64,000 nucleotides of DNA from Ophiobolus disseminans (GCA_010093685.1 MU006236.1:186001-250000); one strand, 5' to 3'. Positions 45,888 to 58,621 are shown, numbered from the stretch's first letter. Notes: a model not told the origin generated them from the sequence alone. Numbers and translations: made by a program.

Positions 45888-46162
45888 GGAGGGATGGGGG
45901 AGGGTGCCTTTGAGAATTATAAAACGTTGTGAGATGCATCGGACAGCAGGAAGAACAAATTATATTGAAATCGATCAAGTTTCACGAAAGTCGGAATGAT
46001 GCGCCGTGGTATTGTGTGCATGTTGATGGAAATGTCTGACTTTTAACTTATTTTATCTTCACAGTCCGAATTCATAGCTCAAATCATCATGCCTTCATCA
46101 TGAGCCGTGTCTCATGAGTCCTATATCCATCCTCCTTATGCGCCAGCCATGCTATGCAATAC
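45888..46162. other. Intergenic region between convergent Ayg1-like and KRS1 genes
   Basis: Only 3' flanks. No gene or clear terminator was seen. Confidence 0.4.
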
Positions 46163-48278
46163 TCATTTGTGTGCTGCTTGCCATTAGTCCTCACTCTCAA
46201 ATATACGAACGGTGTGGTACTCACGAATACCCTCCTCAGGCTTGGGCGTAATATCAACGACCTCCGCCGCAGTCTTGGACTTCTCCTCAACGACGTCCTT
46301 CATGAAGGGGAAGGTGAGCACCTCCTTGATGCTGTAGTTGTCGGTCTAGATGTGGATGACGAAGTCAGCAGTTGTCGCATATGCAATCCGTGAATATAAC
46401 TGACCAAGAACATAACAAGACGGTCGATGCCCATGCCCCAGCCACCGGTAGGTGGGAGGCCGTACTCGAGGGACTGGCAGAAGGTTTCATCGATGAGTTG
46501 GGCTTCTTCGTCACCTTGGTCCTTCTGGTTGGCTTGCTCTTCCTGCGTTTCTGTTAGTGTCGTACTAGAAATAAGAATATGGAGCTTACGAATCGCAGAC
46601 GCTGGTCGAAAGGATCGTTCAACTCGGTGTAAGCGTTACAAATCTCCTTCTTGCAGACGAAAGCCTCGAAGCGCTCGCAGAGACTACAATGATCAGCCTT
46701 TGTTTAATTCATTCAAAGTGTCCAACTCACCCAGGAATATCACGATGATACTTGGCCAGTGGCGACATGACCTCGGGATGGCCGACGATGAAGGTGGGGT
46801 TAATGGCAGTCTCCTCGATGAACTCGCCGACAAGCTTGTCAATCATCCTCGAGTTGGTGCGCGGTTCTGAGCAGTCGACCTTGACCTTCTTGAGCACGTT
46901 CTTGAGGAACTCGTTCGTCTCCTTGGTGTGTAGCTCGTTCGCGGGTGGGAACTTCTCGCCTGTCGCCTCCTCTAGTGCCGGGATCATCTCTACTCGTCGC
47001 CATGGCCTCGCCCAGTTGACCTTGTACTCCTCGCCGCTCTGTGTGTGGAAGACGGTCTCGTAGCTGCCGGTGATCTCCTTGACCAGGCCGCTGACCATGT
47101 CTTCTGTCATATCCATGACGTCCTTGTAGTCAGCGTATGCCATGTAGAACTCGCAGGTGGTGAACTCGGGGTTATGGGTCAGGTCAATGCCCTCGTTTCG
47201 GAACTGGCGGCCCATCTCGTAGACCCTCTCCAGACCTCCCACTACCAGCTCCTTCAGGTAGAGCTCAGGCGCGATTCGCAGGAACAGCTCCATATCTAGC
47301 TCGTTGTGATATGTCTTGAAGGGCTTTGCTGTGGCGCCTCCTGCAATCTTGTTCATCATGGGCGTCTGGACCTCGAGGAAGTCGCGCTCATCAAGGTACT
47401 TGCGGACGTACTTGACAATCTTGGAGCGGGTGATGAAGGTGTTCCGGGTCGAGTCGTTCATGATGAGGTCGAGGAAGCGGTTTCGGTGGCGTTGTTCTTG
47501 GTCCTTGTAGCCACTGCGATGATGTTAGCATATCATTGCTGTCTCGACTGGAGGACGTACAAATGCTCGGTCGGCAACATCCTCAGACATGGTGTGAGCA
47601 GGATAACCTCGCGCGCAAAGATGCTCAGCTCGCCCTCTCCACCCTTCTTGGGACTTGTCCGGCCCGGGAAGCCAATGACGCCGATGATGTCTCCACGCTG
47701 GATGTTCTCGTGCTGCTTCTCAAAGGGCACGTCCGCCTTGGCCTCTTGCAGCTGGCACATGACCTGGATCGTCTGGCCCTCTGCCTTGCAAACATAGAAG
47801 TGTAGCGCGTTCGAGGCGGATCGCTGTGTCATGACGCGGAGACCAATGCGGATCTCCTTGTCGGGCTCCGTCTCGCCCTTCGTGAGGTGCGAGTAGTCGC
47901 GCACATAGTCAGCGAGCTTGTAATTGACGTGGAACTTGTGCGGATATGGGTTTGGCTGCTTGGAGGCTCGGAGCGCGTTGATCTTGTTGGAGCGGATCTC
48001 GAAGTATTGCTGCCTGTGTCAGCAATTGAAGTAGGAGAATCAGTGGAGTTAACTCATACATTTGGGTTCAGCTCCTCGACATCGTCCGTCTTCCCCTCCT
48101 TCTTGGGCCGCGCGGGCAATGCAGCCTCCTTCTCCCTCTTCTTCTCATCCCTCTCGCGCTGCTTGGTCCGTCTCTTCAATTCGCTCTTGGAGATCTTCTC
48201 ACCCGTGACGGGGTCGGTGTGAAGGTTCTCGGCGCTCTCTCCAGCGGGTACCTGCGCGGGGGGCTGTTCGTCGGCCAT
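46163..48278 (-). CDS. KRS1: Cytoplasmic lysyl-tRNA synthetase
   Basis: Inferred exons are 48278-48060, 48009-47561, 47513-46731, 46683-46590, 46542-46405 and 46345 to the end, about 590-600 residues. It attaches lysine to tRNA. A basic N-terminal helix (KSELKRRTKQRERDEKKREKE) precedes an OB-fold anticodon-binding domain and a class II catalytic domain with motif 2 (RQFRNEGIDLTHNPEFTTCEFY) and motif 3 (PPTGGWGMGIDRL). The end is uncertain. Read without splicing it stops at 46184. A consensus donor GTGAGT at 46224 with a CTAAT branch and acceptor near 46174 would instead end the protein with a few residues and TGA at 46163. No mitochondrial presequence is evident. Confidence 0.93.
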
Positions 48279-49287
48279 GGTTGCGATTGAGTGGTGCTGT
48301 TGTGTCGTGTGGGCGCAATGGCTATGCGTAATTTATGGCGGGGCACTTTTTCTGATTGACTCACCCCGCCATCAACACCAACATCAGGGATCATCATTAT
48401 TCCATCCGACCTCTACCTGACTCACCTTTTCACAGAGCGTCACCTGCACCTTTTCTATACATTAGGCATGGACGGACTCATCCTATCTCACAACCTCGCA
48501 GTTAAACACGATGATTTGCCAGCAATCTCACCCAAGACGGTGTCAGTCCTCTAACGCAACCACAAGCAGTGTCCTGAGGGATCTAGTATACACATTCATT
48601 CGTCAAAACATCAGTCTACACCTTCCATTCCAAGCAGTAGTCATATTCTTCATCACTTCAATTTGTTTCTTCCACTTCATTCCCATTCGCCCTCTGTTTC
48701 TCAACTATCAAACCAACCCATGCATGGCCAATTATCCCTACCAAGCCTCTGCATGTCTCGAAAATGTGCGATGCACCTCAGAAATCTGGGAAACGACATA
48801 GACACCAGAAAAGAGGCATATTGCGAGTCGTTAACATCATGCGCATGGCTATTCATCTTTGCGAAGGGGCAAGAGAGCTGCATGCACCCGCAGTATCGCG
48901 CATGTCTCGCTGGATGTAGAATGTGCACCTACAGTGTGACGAGAAAATTTTCAGGCGCCCTCCTCTGCCATACACGTCGTATCATTCAGAGCCTCACCAC
49001 TCAGCAAGCGTGACCTGAGCCGTGGGGCTGATACCTCGTCAGTCGCGCGTGGCCTTGTGTTCGTGCTCAAACGGGCATCGCGGCTCCATGCGACGAACTT
49101 ACCGTCGATGCAAGTGTTTCAGAATATGCAGGTACCACACGATGCGAGAACGCCGTTGTGGATGAGGTCGTTCTTAGTCGTGGCAAGTATCACCGAACGT
49201 TATGCGATGTAGCGGGTTATATAACAGGTTGTGCGCTGTGCCTGAGAGGTTGCGATCGTTTAGTTCGTTTTCGACCGATGCTTCAAG
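48279..49287. other. Shared upstream region of KRS1 and the membrane-protein gene
   Basis: About 1 kb between divergent start codons. Open frames here are short and low in protein-like composition, so it is treated as non-coding. Confidence 0.4.
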
Positions 49288-50151
49288 ATGGCAGCAACAC
49301 CCAACTCACCAAGATCGAGACATTCGCTGTCAACATGGCTCATTATCACCTACCTATGCGTCATACAAGTCGCCTACGCCCAGGAAACTTACACCGACTC
49401 TGCATGTCGCGCTGCAACAACAGCCATGAACTCTTGCGCTAAACGCTGGGACTCGATCCGCCAGGAATGCACAAAGCGTGTCTCTACAAACACAATCTGG
49501 CCCGGACCGTGCGAATGCGCCTACTTTGCAAACGACATGCCCTGCTTCGACGAGCAAGCCATCTGCGCACCGCAAGTCTGGACGCAAGTACCTCAATGGT
49601 TCCGCGATGGTGTAAGCAGCTGTCTCATGAAGGATGCTGGTTTCACAGTAAGAGCGAACTTGGGCAGTGCAGTGGGCGTTATGGGCAACCCGTTCACCGT
49701 CAAAGACCTACCGGGACGCGCAACGAGGACGACGATGGTTGTAGATGCGGGTGTCGTCACTGGAGTGGCCAGGACGGGTGCCGGTGTAAGCGTGCCGAGC
49801 CAGACAGTTGCGGTGGAGATAGACGAAGGATTGAGTACCGGTGCAAAAGCAGGATTTGGAGTCGGCATTGGAGTTGGTGTCGTCCTCGTTGCCATCGTCG
49901 CATTCTTGATCGTACGAAGTCGGCGAAGAAGAGCAGCCCCTGCCCAGGACACAGAAAAGAGGGACCCATCGCCAGTGGAACTATATGACGACAGGGCGCA
50001 TATTCACCAACTATCGAGTAACACAATTCACCAGAAGAATGAGCTGCATGGCGACTCGGCGAAAAGATTTGAACTCGGCGTAAGAGCGTCCACATGGCTT
50101 GTGGAGCTACCGACCGCGCATTCGAAGAGGGGTTCACGACATCCAAACTGA
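49288..50151 (+). CDS. Single-pass membrane protein with cysteine-rich ectodomain
   Basis: A single-exon gene of 287 residues. An N-terminal hydrophobic signal (LIITYLCVIQVAYAQE) is followed by an extracellular part with about eight cysteines (DSACRAATTAMNSC, GPCECAYF, MPCFDEQAIC, SSCLMKDAG). A Thr/Val-rich juxtamembrane region, a transmembrane helix (FGVGIGVGVVLVAIVAFLIV) and a basic cytosolic start (RSRRRR) come next. The layout is a type I protein, in the style of fungal surface proteins with SKG6-like transmembrane segments. A GTAAGA near 50081 could be a donor, so the last 20 residues are less certain. Function unknown. Confidence 0.72.
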   Translation: MAATPNSPRSRHSLSTWLIITYLCVIQVAYAQETYTDSACRAATTAMNSCAKRWDSIRQECTKRVSTNTIWPGPCECAYFANDMPCFDEQAICAPQVWTQVPQWFRDGVSSCLMKDAGFTVRANLGSAVGVMGNPFTVKDLPGRATRTTMVVDAGVVTGVARTGAGVSVPSQTVAVEIDEGLSTGAKAGFGVGIGVGVVLVAIVAFLIVRSRRRRAAPAQDTEKRDPSPVELYDDRAHIHQLSSNTIHQKNELHGDSAKRFELGVRASTWLVELPTAHSKRGSRHPN

Positions 50152-51155
50152 AGAAAGTCCTTTGGTATCTTCTATACCTCTGAAGGTTATCCTGCGAAAC
50201 TTGCAAAGTGTTTGTAGGTGTCCATCGACCTCGTGCCAACATCAAAGCGCACGACCTGCATGCCAAACCAACTACAACACCCTGCCTGCACGCACTTGAA
50301 CTTCAGGACTACCAATCACGATTCAATCAACTACCGAACAATACCAGGGCCGTCCTCCATCACTTCCGCATCCCATCTACGAACGCGCCCGTCATTCGAC
50401 AGCTACCACGCCTCAATCAAACCTTCTCGGCCACGCCCGACAACCCACAACAACAACTCATCTTCCGCGCCCCGCACTCGCTCGCGACTTGCAAGGAACG
50501 ATATGAGGGTCTTCTTTACATCTTGTCGACCAGCCGCCTTGATTCGGGAGTGCGAAGGATCATCCCTGCTCCTGGAAATCACGATCCACGCTACTTGGGC
50601 ACCGAATCTACGCGTCGCTATGGGCACGTCGCGAGAATGACGAAGCTACGCGTCGGAGTGGGCACGGTGCTGGGATTTTGGGTGTTTGTGGGGGGAGGAT
50701 GACGTTGTGGATGGGGGATGAGGGATGTGGTGTTGGTGGGTTGGGTTGGGTTTGGCATGTTTTGTGTTGATGAGGTGTGAGGGTATACTTGAAATATTTA
50801 CATCAAGTCGTTTCATACCTCGCCATCTATCTTCAGTCCTCGTTACCATGCCAATCAGTCCCATATTCACATGTCTCCCCTCTTCCTGCTTCCATCCTTC
50901 TTTCCCACCAACATCCCCTCACATTCCCACACATTCGGAATCCGAAACCAACAAAACCAACTGATGAAACCAACACACCCGACGCGGGTGTACCTGCATC
51001 CCCGACGCGTTTGAGATATCTGGTACGAGGATCATTCAGTACGCGGTTTCATGGATGAGTGGACCGGCGTCCTTGCACCTGTGATGTGGAGATGCAGGGT
51101 TCGGCGCTACACGTGGACGACTGGCTGTATTGGGGCAGGATGTGCGGATGGGGAA
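50152..51155. other. Non-coding region downstream of the membrane-protein gene
   Basis: Short overlapping open frames only. A GT-rich stretch lies at about 50645-50770. No gene is recognised. Confidence 0.35.
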
Positions 51156-51159
51156 ACTT

Positions 51160-51740
51160 GGAAGCAAGTACCTGGTACGACCGTTGGGGACGTCATGTGT
51201 GCGGGATAGGCCGGGTTTGCGACCGTACTGCTTCCCCGCGCTGGTGGTTCTGTGTGGTCTCGAAGTGAGCGATGCAGGTGCGATGCAGGTACCAGGTACG
51301 ACCGTTGTGTTAGTCTGATGTCACTTGCTGTTGCTCTGGGTCTATTCCAGTTCCATCCGATCTCACGATACGAACATGCTCAATGTCACTCGGGGCATGA
51401 AGACCTGTTTTGCGACCTTCTAGATGTTCCACTTCTCCGTGCTGGTGGTTCTGTGTGGCTTCGAACTAAGTGAGTGATGCAGGTACGACCATTGTTACTT
51501 GGTGCTTGGAGACGTGCTGCTTTGCGACCTTGTTAGGTCATCTTCTAGACGTTCCACTTCCCCGCGCTGTGGATGGAGCGTAGTTCAGTACCATCCCGTC
51601 TGACCTCAAATAAATGACGATGCGAATACGACCGTTGCGTCAATGTGACTCGGTGCTTTGCGACCTGTTTTGCGACCCAAAGATGCCCTCCAGACGTTCC
51701 GCTTCCCCGCGCTGTGCATCCCGTCTGACCTCGAGTTGGG
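51160..51740 (+). repeat. Degenerate tandem repeat, about four units
   Basis: Units begin with GTACGACCGTTG (near 51175, 51296, 51483 and 51627), pass through GTGACTCGGTGCTT and CTGTTTTGCGACC, and end with GACGTTCCACTTCCCCGCG, the last two copies followed by CTGTG and the first two by CTGGTGGTTCTGTGTGG. Spacing varies from about 120 to 190 bp, so insertions and losses have occurred. No open frame spans the units. It could be a minisatellite or the remains of a duplicated regulatory element. Confidence 0.65.
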
Positions 51741-53644
51741 TGTCTACGGAGTCGTGCAGATGGGTGTACTACGTCATGAGTATTGATCGAAGGGGAAATG
51801 CACTACCACCACGATCGAAAGTAAGCGTGACGAAGTATGATCATCAAAAGTAAGCGCAATCGTCGCGAGAGCGGGCATCGAGAGGAGAGGTAGCACTTCA
51901 TATCGATGCGTGATACTGTACTGGGAAGTCTAATAAACTTTGTCCTGGCTTGAGACAGTGTGATGGGGTCAAAACTTTGTGGTGTGGCGTTTCGGGGGTT
52001 TGTTGTTGTTATTTCGGGAAGAGGAAAACAAACATCAAAACAATGGGAGCAATTATCGTCATGGCGGACTCGTTATTGGCAACGTTGCGAATGTGTAGAT
52101 GAATATCGAACTGAGAATATGGCTTCGTGACGAGAGTCAGATGAATGTATTGACGCTGCTTGTTATGGGGATATTGGACGAGAAGTGCTAATCTCATGGG
52201 GATTGCGAGGGGATGACCTCGGGCGGCGTGACATCCGCGACAGCCGGTTCTGCCGCTGCCGTGGGACTGCAGCATCACTCAGGGTGGTCATTCTCAAGAC
52301 ACCTCATGGTGCAGTTGAGGCCGTCTAGTTGCTTGCGTTGATGCAGCCCTTATGATCAGGACCGACGTGGCTTGTCTGAACACCACTGCCTCGGGGCAGC
52401 ACCTGCATAATCGATAGGAGAAGCCACCTCGAGGCTTCAGTTGCTGCAAAGGCAATCATAATGTGGAGAAGCTAAGACGGTTTGCCGCAGGCTGCACGTC
52501 CAGGCGGCGGCCCGTCGAGGCCAGCACCAACGAACTCGATGAGCGACGGAGTCAGCCCCTGAGTTCGCATGAAGGGCTAAGATTGCACGAAATTGGCTTC
52601 GTGATGCCCGGAAGTTAGGATAGGGGGCCCTGCTGATATCGCTGATGACGACTCGTAGGCGATGGTGCGAGCGTCGAAGGAGTGCCCAACGCCGTGGATG
52701 GCGGACGGTGGATCGTCGGGGAGGAGTTTAGTGTTTACCAACAACAACAACATGTAAACAACAGTTGTGGCGGTGTCCGAAGACACGACACCAGCGATTC
52801 GCGGTGCATCAGAACAGAGCCAAACGTCTGTTCTCCACGCTGCAACACGTCTATAATTGTTCCAGGCTGTGCTGCACCAGCAAGCTGCTTCATTTTGCTC
52901 CCGGCGGAGTTTGATTGATTCGCTGTGAGGTGGCTGTCCGACGACCCCTGCATGTGTGCACGATTAACGGCGTTGCAGCGCACAGACGCTGCTGATCCGA
53001 GAAAGACACACGACGAACGACGCGGCGCGTCTCCTCCCATAAACACATCGCCCGATCGCAAACGAGCGCCAGAAGGGTCTCTTCATCGCTCGAGCTCCGA
53101 CCTCCCCTCCAGATTGCATCGTCACCAGTGTATCGCGCCTGCCCCAGTGTCGAGTGCGACTACCTGTTGTGGTGTCGTGTTTACCTTTGCCTCCCACGCG
53201 CATTCCACCAGCCTCGCTACTCCGCACCGCGCCTCAGCGAATCACTCCAGGACACGCCATCGCCAGCAACTTCTCTCCACCACGCTGCAGCATCACCACG
53301 CCTACGGAGATACTAGAGCACTAGTTCCAGCAGGCTTTGCATGGAGTCACCAAGGACGCTGCCGGTCGCTGCTTGCTGAGGAGGAACACGGAACACGACG
53401 ACATCGGCGCGCGGCTCTCACCACATTCCACGCATTCCATACCACCACCTTCCCCGCACCTGCCGCAAACATAAGCGCTATCGCTATTGCTGCTATTGAC
53501 GACTGACCTCATCAATGCCTACAGTCTGACTCCCACCTCGCTGCTACGACATCGCGAAGGCCCCGGACCCTCTATCACAGCGCTGTCTCGCCCGCGTCAA
53601 CAACCACAACAAACGGACCCTTTCACCACCGCTGCATTCACGCC
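51741..53644. other. Upstream region of the Wee1-type gene
   Basis: About 1.9 kb without a recognised gene. The part from 52925 is GC-rich and keeps a 193-codon frame open, but its composition (many His, Arg, Ser and Thr) suggests 5' leader rather than protein. A TCTATAATT near 52849 could be a TATA box for a long leader. Confidence 0.35.
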
Positions 53645-56600
53645 ATGGATTTTGGCTGTTCTCCGCATCGGGAGGGCGGGACCCTGCACCTGCCCTCGCC
53701 CACCCACCCCCACAGCTACCGCCTCGACGGCACCCACTTCTCACACCTCCAACAAATCCGCCGCTCGCTCTCCCGTTCACCCTCCAAACAGCAATCGCGC
53801 TTTCAACTGCGCAACTCTGACTCACCCCGCTCGCCCTTGTCGCCACTCGGGATTGCGCGCGCATACATCAGCCCCAAGCCGCACAAACCCACCAGCCCGC
53901 CCAGGACGCACCCAGAGTCACCACTTGCGCAGGCTGCCCCAGCGACGAAACGATTCTCGCTGCGACGTTCCGCGCCTTTCCGCTCATCGCCGCGCACGCG
54001 CACCAAATCGAAGACTCCCCCGCGCCGCCCGCTGGGTGAGTGCACTGACGTGGGCAACGCGACACCCTTCGCTGCACGCGCCGCGCAAGGACAGGAAAAC
54101 ACTCCCCGCCGACCCAGCGCAGAGTCGTCGCCCGACTGCATGGACACGGATCAACGCCCCGTCAACGACAAGCCCATTAAGTTTGCGTTTGCGCAATCAC
54201 GACCCGACTTGTCCCCCGCCCCACCCGCAAAGTCAAGTCCGCTCAAGCGCAACGACGGCCTCATGAACTTAAGTGGAGGAAACAGCAGCAGCCCGAACGC
54301 AAAGCGGCGGAGCATCCACGGCGCGTCTGGCCTCGGACCCGGTCAGGACTTTGAGAGCATCTTTGATCAAACACCGAAGCAGCGCACGCCCGAGGAAGAC
54401 ACCAGTCGTATATACAATGACAACAATTTCAACTACTTCTCGCCAGTCAACGCTTCGCAGACACCAGTGCGGAGAGCGTTATCGCAGCGGAAGTCGACTC
54501 TGCGCTCCTCCAACACCCCAAGAGCGAAGCCCGGCTACGACGGCGACTTTGCCCTCCCCGGCGCAGCGGCCTCAAAGACGAGGAACAGGATGTCGCTCGA
54601 CGGCTTCACTGGTGGCAGCACCACACCCACTCACACCCCAATGCGCAGCTCTGTCTTTGACGCTGGGCGCCCGAGTCTACCTCAGCAATCCCGTGGAAGC
54701 TTTGGCAATGCGCAGCCACATCCACTATCGTATGCGCAAACGCCCACTTCCGCGTCTTCGAGCGCACACGGTGACACTCCCATGGCCCCGCCACGATCCT
54801 CTGTCTTCGGGTTTCCCCAAACCGCCCCCGATGCGCCGATGCAGCCGCCGTCGCAGCACTTCTCCCGGTCTCTGCCTCTCGGGATTGGACGACCACAAGC
54901 CCCGGGTGCTGGCAACTCGTTACAAGATTCCTTTGGCACACCATTCAAAGGATTGGTGAATCCACATCAGATGGCTGCTTCGACCGGTCTTCTTTCGAAG
55001 AAGAATCGAAACGTGAATGAGCCAGCTCCGGGTGAAGCCTATACCATGCCCGACACACCATCGAAGAGGCAGTCATTCCCACCAGCAGCCGCGGACCGGA
55101 CCGAAAATCTGGACACTCCGCTTGTGAGGCGGAAGGGAAGTCTTTTTGGAGAATCCGCCAGGCCACAGCATCAGTTTGGGACACCGAGCACGCCATATAG
55201 TGCCAACGTCTCCAAACTGAACATGGACAACTTCTCGAAGCGGCCGAACATCTTCGGCAGCATGAACAGCTCTCTCCACCGACGGGGAAGCTTCATTAGC
55301 ATTGACGGAGATGACGATGCCCAGTCCGAGAGCAACTCACCTACAGCAAACCGGATGGCAGACAGCCAGTCTAGTGCAGATGATCTTCCCCCCACTCCGA
55401 CAAAGCCGAGCGGTGGCTCGAGCCGAAGGTCGAAGGAAAGCAGTCTCAGGCGCAAGACTTTCCGCTCAACGCCTCGTCCGTCCATCGGTGCAGATACCTT
55501 TGCTGCACCTGAGAATGAGATCAGGCCAACGAGTAAGTACTCCATTTCCAACGATTCCAAAGGTCGTGCCCCTGCACCCAAAAGCCCCGAGGATGATGAA
55601 TCTCCATCTTCTGATGAAGAATCCACACCGGTTGGCGATTCCCCGACAGCACATGTTGCTGCCTCTCGAGGCCGGCTGTTGCGACAGTCGAAGCCCGCGG
55701 TGCATCAATCCCCCCTCTCGCGACGAGCTAAGCGCTCAGAGTATATCTTGGCGAACAGGAATAGTCGTACTAAGACATCAGCAGCTGCCGGAGCCTCCTT
55801 TGGTGTCCCATCGCCCCAGACACCCAGTGAGTCCTTCGAGAACCTGGATGCGAGTAGGCTGTCGATCTCTGGCCCACGTCGAGGATCACATATTTTCGCC
55901 CAGAGCCTAAGTGCGATGCCTCCAGCGACACCGACGACACCTCGCGAGAACCACTTTTTCAACAGTGTCGCGGGTGTTATCCCCATCGGCCTAACCAAGA
56001 ACGATGTGGACGAGTCGCTGGCCGAGCGCTTCCAAGAGGTGAGGCAACTGGATGGTGGCGAAGGTGAATTTTCCACAGTCTACAAGGTCAGCAAGCCTGT
56101 CAAGGTTTCACCAGGCAAGTCCCCAGCTGGCAGCCAAGTCTGGGTTGTGAAGAAGTCGAAGAAGCCATACCTTGGCGCCGGCGACCGAACGAGGAAGATG
56201 CGCGAGGTCGATGTCCTCTACGCGCTCCGTGGTAACGACCACGTTCTTGACATCAAAACCCACTGGGAGGCCAACCAGCACCTGTATATCCAGACAGAGT
56301 ACTGCGAGGGTGGCAACATGCGCAAGTATCTTGATACTGTGGGATTCAATAGCCGCTTGGACGATTTCAGGATCTGGAAGATACTCCTGGAGCTGTCGAT
56401 GGTAAGTTAGATTAAAAACTCATCACGTGAGCATAGCACTAACGATCTACAGGGCTTAACTTTCATCCACAACTCTGGGTACATCCACCTGGATCTGAAG
56501 CCGGCCAACATCCTCATCGACTTCGAGGGTGGGCTCAAGATCGCCGACTTTGGCCTTGCCAGCCCATGGCCTGCGCCCAAGCACATCGACGGCGAGGGAG

Positions 56601-57199
56601 ACCGTCACTACCTAGCTCCTGAGGCGCTCTCTGGCCGTTTCGACAAGCCTGCCGACGTCTTCGCCTTGGGCATGATGTTGGCTGAGATTGCGGGTAACTG
56701 CGTCATCCCAGAGAATGGCCTCTACTGGCAGAAGCTTCGATCTGGGGAGTCAGACAGCGTCTTGCCCAGCCTCACTTGGAGCGCTGAGAGCAGCACCCTC
56801 AGCCGCGACAGCCACGGCGACCCGGTACCTGAGGGAACCCGGACGTCCATGGATGGTTTCCTCATGTCGGATGCCGACAACGATTCGATGTCCTCAGTCA
56901 CCGTGGTGCCAGTCTCCAACCCTACTGAGGAGCTTGCCCGCGCGCCAAAGTTCATGACCGAGCGTTCCGACATCGACTCCATGGACAACGTTGTTAGGGC
57001 CATGCTACATCAGGACCCGGACCAGCGCCCCTCAGCTGAGTCAATCCTTCGGTGCTTCGGCTGCCAGTGGGTTGAGACAAGGCGCCGCTCTGGTGCCACT
57101 GTTTACGAAGGCAACTTCGGACCCACCGACGACGTTCTCGCCACCTTTACCGGTGAGCAACATCACGACCTCGACGCTGACATGATGGACTTGAGCTAA
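53645..57199 (+). CDS. WEE1: Wee1-family protein kinase
   Basis: Inferred exons are 53645-56401 and 56453-57199, giving 1167 residues. Wee1 kinases phosphorylate the inhibitory tyrosine of Cdk1 and delay mitosis, in the nucleus. The first roughly 790 residues are disordered, Ser/Pro-rich and full of SP/TP sites, as expected for a protein regulated by Cdk and other kinases. The kinase domain starts near residue 795 with a glycine loop (GGEGEFSTVYKV), a lysine in WVVKKSKK (836 or 837), HLDLKPANIL (catalytic Asp933) and IADFG (Asp951). LAPEALSGRFDKPADVFALGMMLAEIAGN is typical of Wee1. The intron sits between LELSM and GLTFIHNSG. The ATG context CGCCATGG is good. Confidence 0.92.
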
Positions 57200-57899
57200 G
57201 CACCTCGCTTGTCTCGAGATCTGTCTGTTACGATTGTTATATTCTTGAACCATCTTTCCACCATCGCGATGTTACAACTCTCCGCTTCTTGTCCGCATAA
57301 TTGCTTGCTGGCTACTTTGGTTGGGTACGACGGATCTGCAGCCATTTTCCGAAATGTCTTGCGATACGGTACCACCGGTTTTGTTTTCACGAATCTGGCG
57401 CTTAATACTGGGGTGTTTAATTGGCGTTTCACAAGAGAAGGATCAATCTAAAAGCATCACTTCTAGTTGCTTGGCTACTCTCCTCTTCTGAGTATGCTTC
57501 TTCACGCGTTTGTTTTTACGATTATGTACGGACCACGGCCGACATTGGGGATTGGGATTTGATATTTTTGGAACGGAGTACCACGCGTTTTTGCATTTGC
57601 ATACCCCACGAGGATACCTTCGCTGCCGGATTACGCGCGAACGGGGGACTGGCGTACTTTTTTGACTTTTTCACGACGATGACTTCACGGCTCGGTTGTT
57701 CTGGGAGGGCTGGGCTTTTGTCGTATAACATTGGATGGGTAATGTTTGAAGAATATTATCACGATGTTCATGACCAATACTGTTTGTTGATGCATGAGAG
57801 CGATGTGATGTGTGTTGTGGTACTGACTTTGTTAGTCTTGAAGCAGTGCGCGATGGACTTTATGTTACGAATGTCTCATCTTCCTCCACATGCTGAGTC
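57200..57899. other. 3' flank of the Wee1-type gene
   Basis: No ATG-started gene is believed. One frame stays open for 192 codons from a TTG at 57421 and ends in the first repeat unit, but it shows no domain or normal protein composition. Confidence 0.35.
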
Positions 57900-57916
57900 A
57901 CTGGCGCGAATAGCAA

Positions 57917-58025
57917 GTATAAAGCCCTCGCTCTCCTCCCAATTTCTTTTCTGTATCAAACTTTACTTTTGCTTTCTCCAAAAGTATAGCCCCTACTGAT
58001 CATGTGTGCCGGGCGCCGTCAGTCT
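57917..58025 (+). promoter_or_regulatory. Array unit 1: TATA, initiator-like element and ATGTGT
   Basis: GTATAAAG at 57917, TATCAAAC at 57954 and ATG at 58002. CTTTCTCCAAAAG lies before the ATG, unlike in most units. The frame reads MCAGRRQSSN and stops after 30 codons. Confidence 0.45.
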
Positions 58026-58273
58026 TCAAATCCAGAATACAAGAATGTCATGTTCGTCCCGGTTTCTTCTCGCCTCGGAAATATCACATAAATCGAACGT
58101 ATTCTGGATCATGTGCTGGTTCTCTGGGAAGTTAAAAAAAGACTGCAACCATCACATGTCGGGCGCGTTGGTTGGGACAAGAAAATTGATATTCAGAACG
58201 TCATGAGAGAGGGAGGAGTTTGAAATCGGCAACTGCCATGATCATGGGGTTTGGAAGAGCTGAGGGGCGGGAG

Positions 58274-58405
58274 GTATAAAGCCTCGCGTTGCCTGGGTGC
58301 TTGCTTCGATCACCATACTTCTACGGTGAAGACTAAACAGATCTCTTTCAGCCGTCATGTGCGCGCTGCGCTGCCTCCAAAAGTGGTTCAATGGCTTATC
58401 ATGAG
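58274..58405 (+). promoter_or_regulatory. Array unit 2
   Basis: GTATAAAG at 58274, CACCATAC at 58311, ATGTGC at 58357 and CCTCCAAAAG at 58374. The frame reads MCALRCLQKWFNGLS and stops. Confidence 0.45.
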
Positions 58406-58621
58406 TCGTTGTTCTTCCTCGATTTTCTTTGTGTATCTCCAGGACCAACGAAACGAAAAAAGACATCGATACCGCCATGTCTCGCGTCTTGCCCAGCTAG
58501 AAGAAGTACAGAATTGTCAAGCATTTGCCTGTATGGAGTGCGTCGTCCTGAAGATACAGATGATCAGCCTCACCATGTGCAGCAAGCGTGTTCGGACTCA
58601 AAATGCTTCCAGAGCAGGCGG

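Noticed and set aside
52925..53506. A 193-codon open frame upstream of the Wee1-type gene
   Set aside because: Strongly biased to His, Arg, Ser and Thr with no motif. A long 5' leader is more likely.
54273..54959. A 228-codon open frame within the Wee1-type gene
   Set aside because: It is a frame shadow of the Ser/Pro-rich region.
57421..57999. A 192-codon open frame after the Wee1-type gene
   Set aside because: It starts with TTG, has no domain, and ends in the first array unit.
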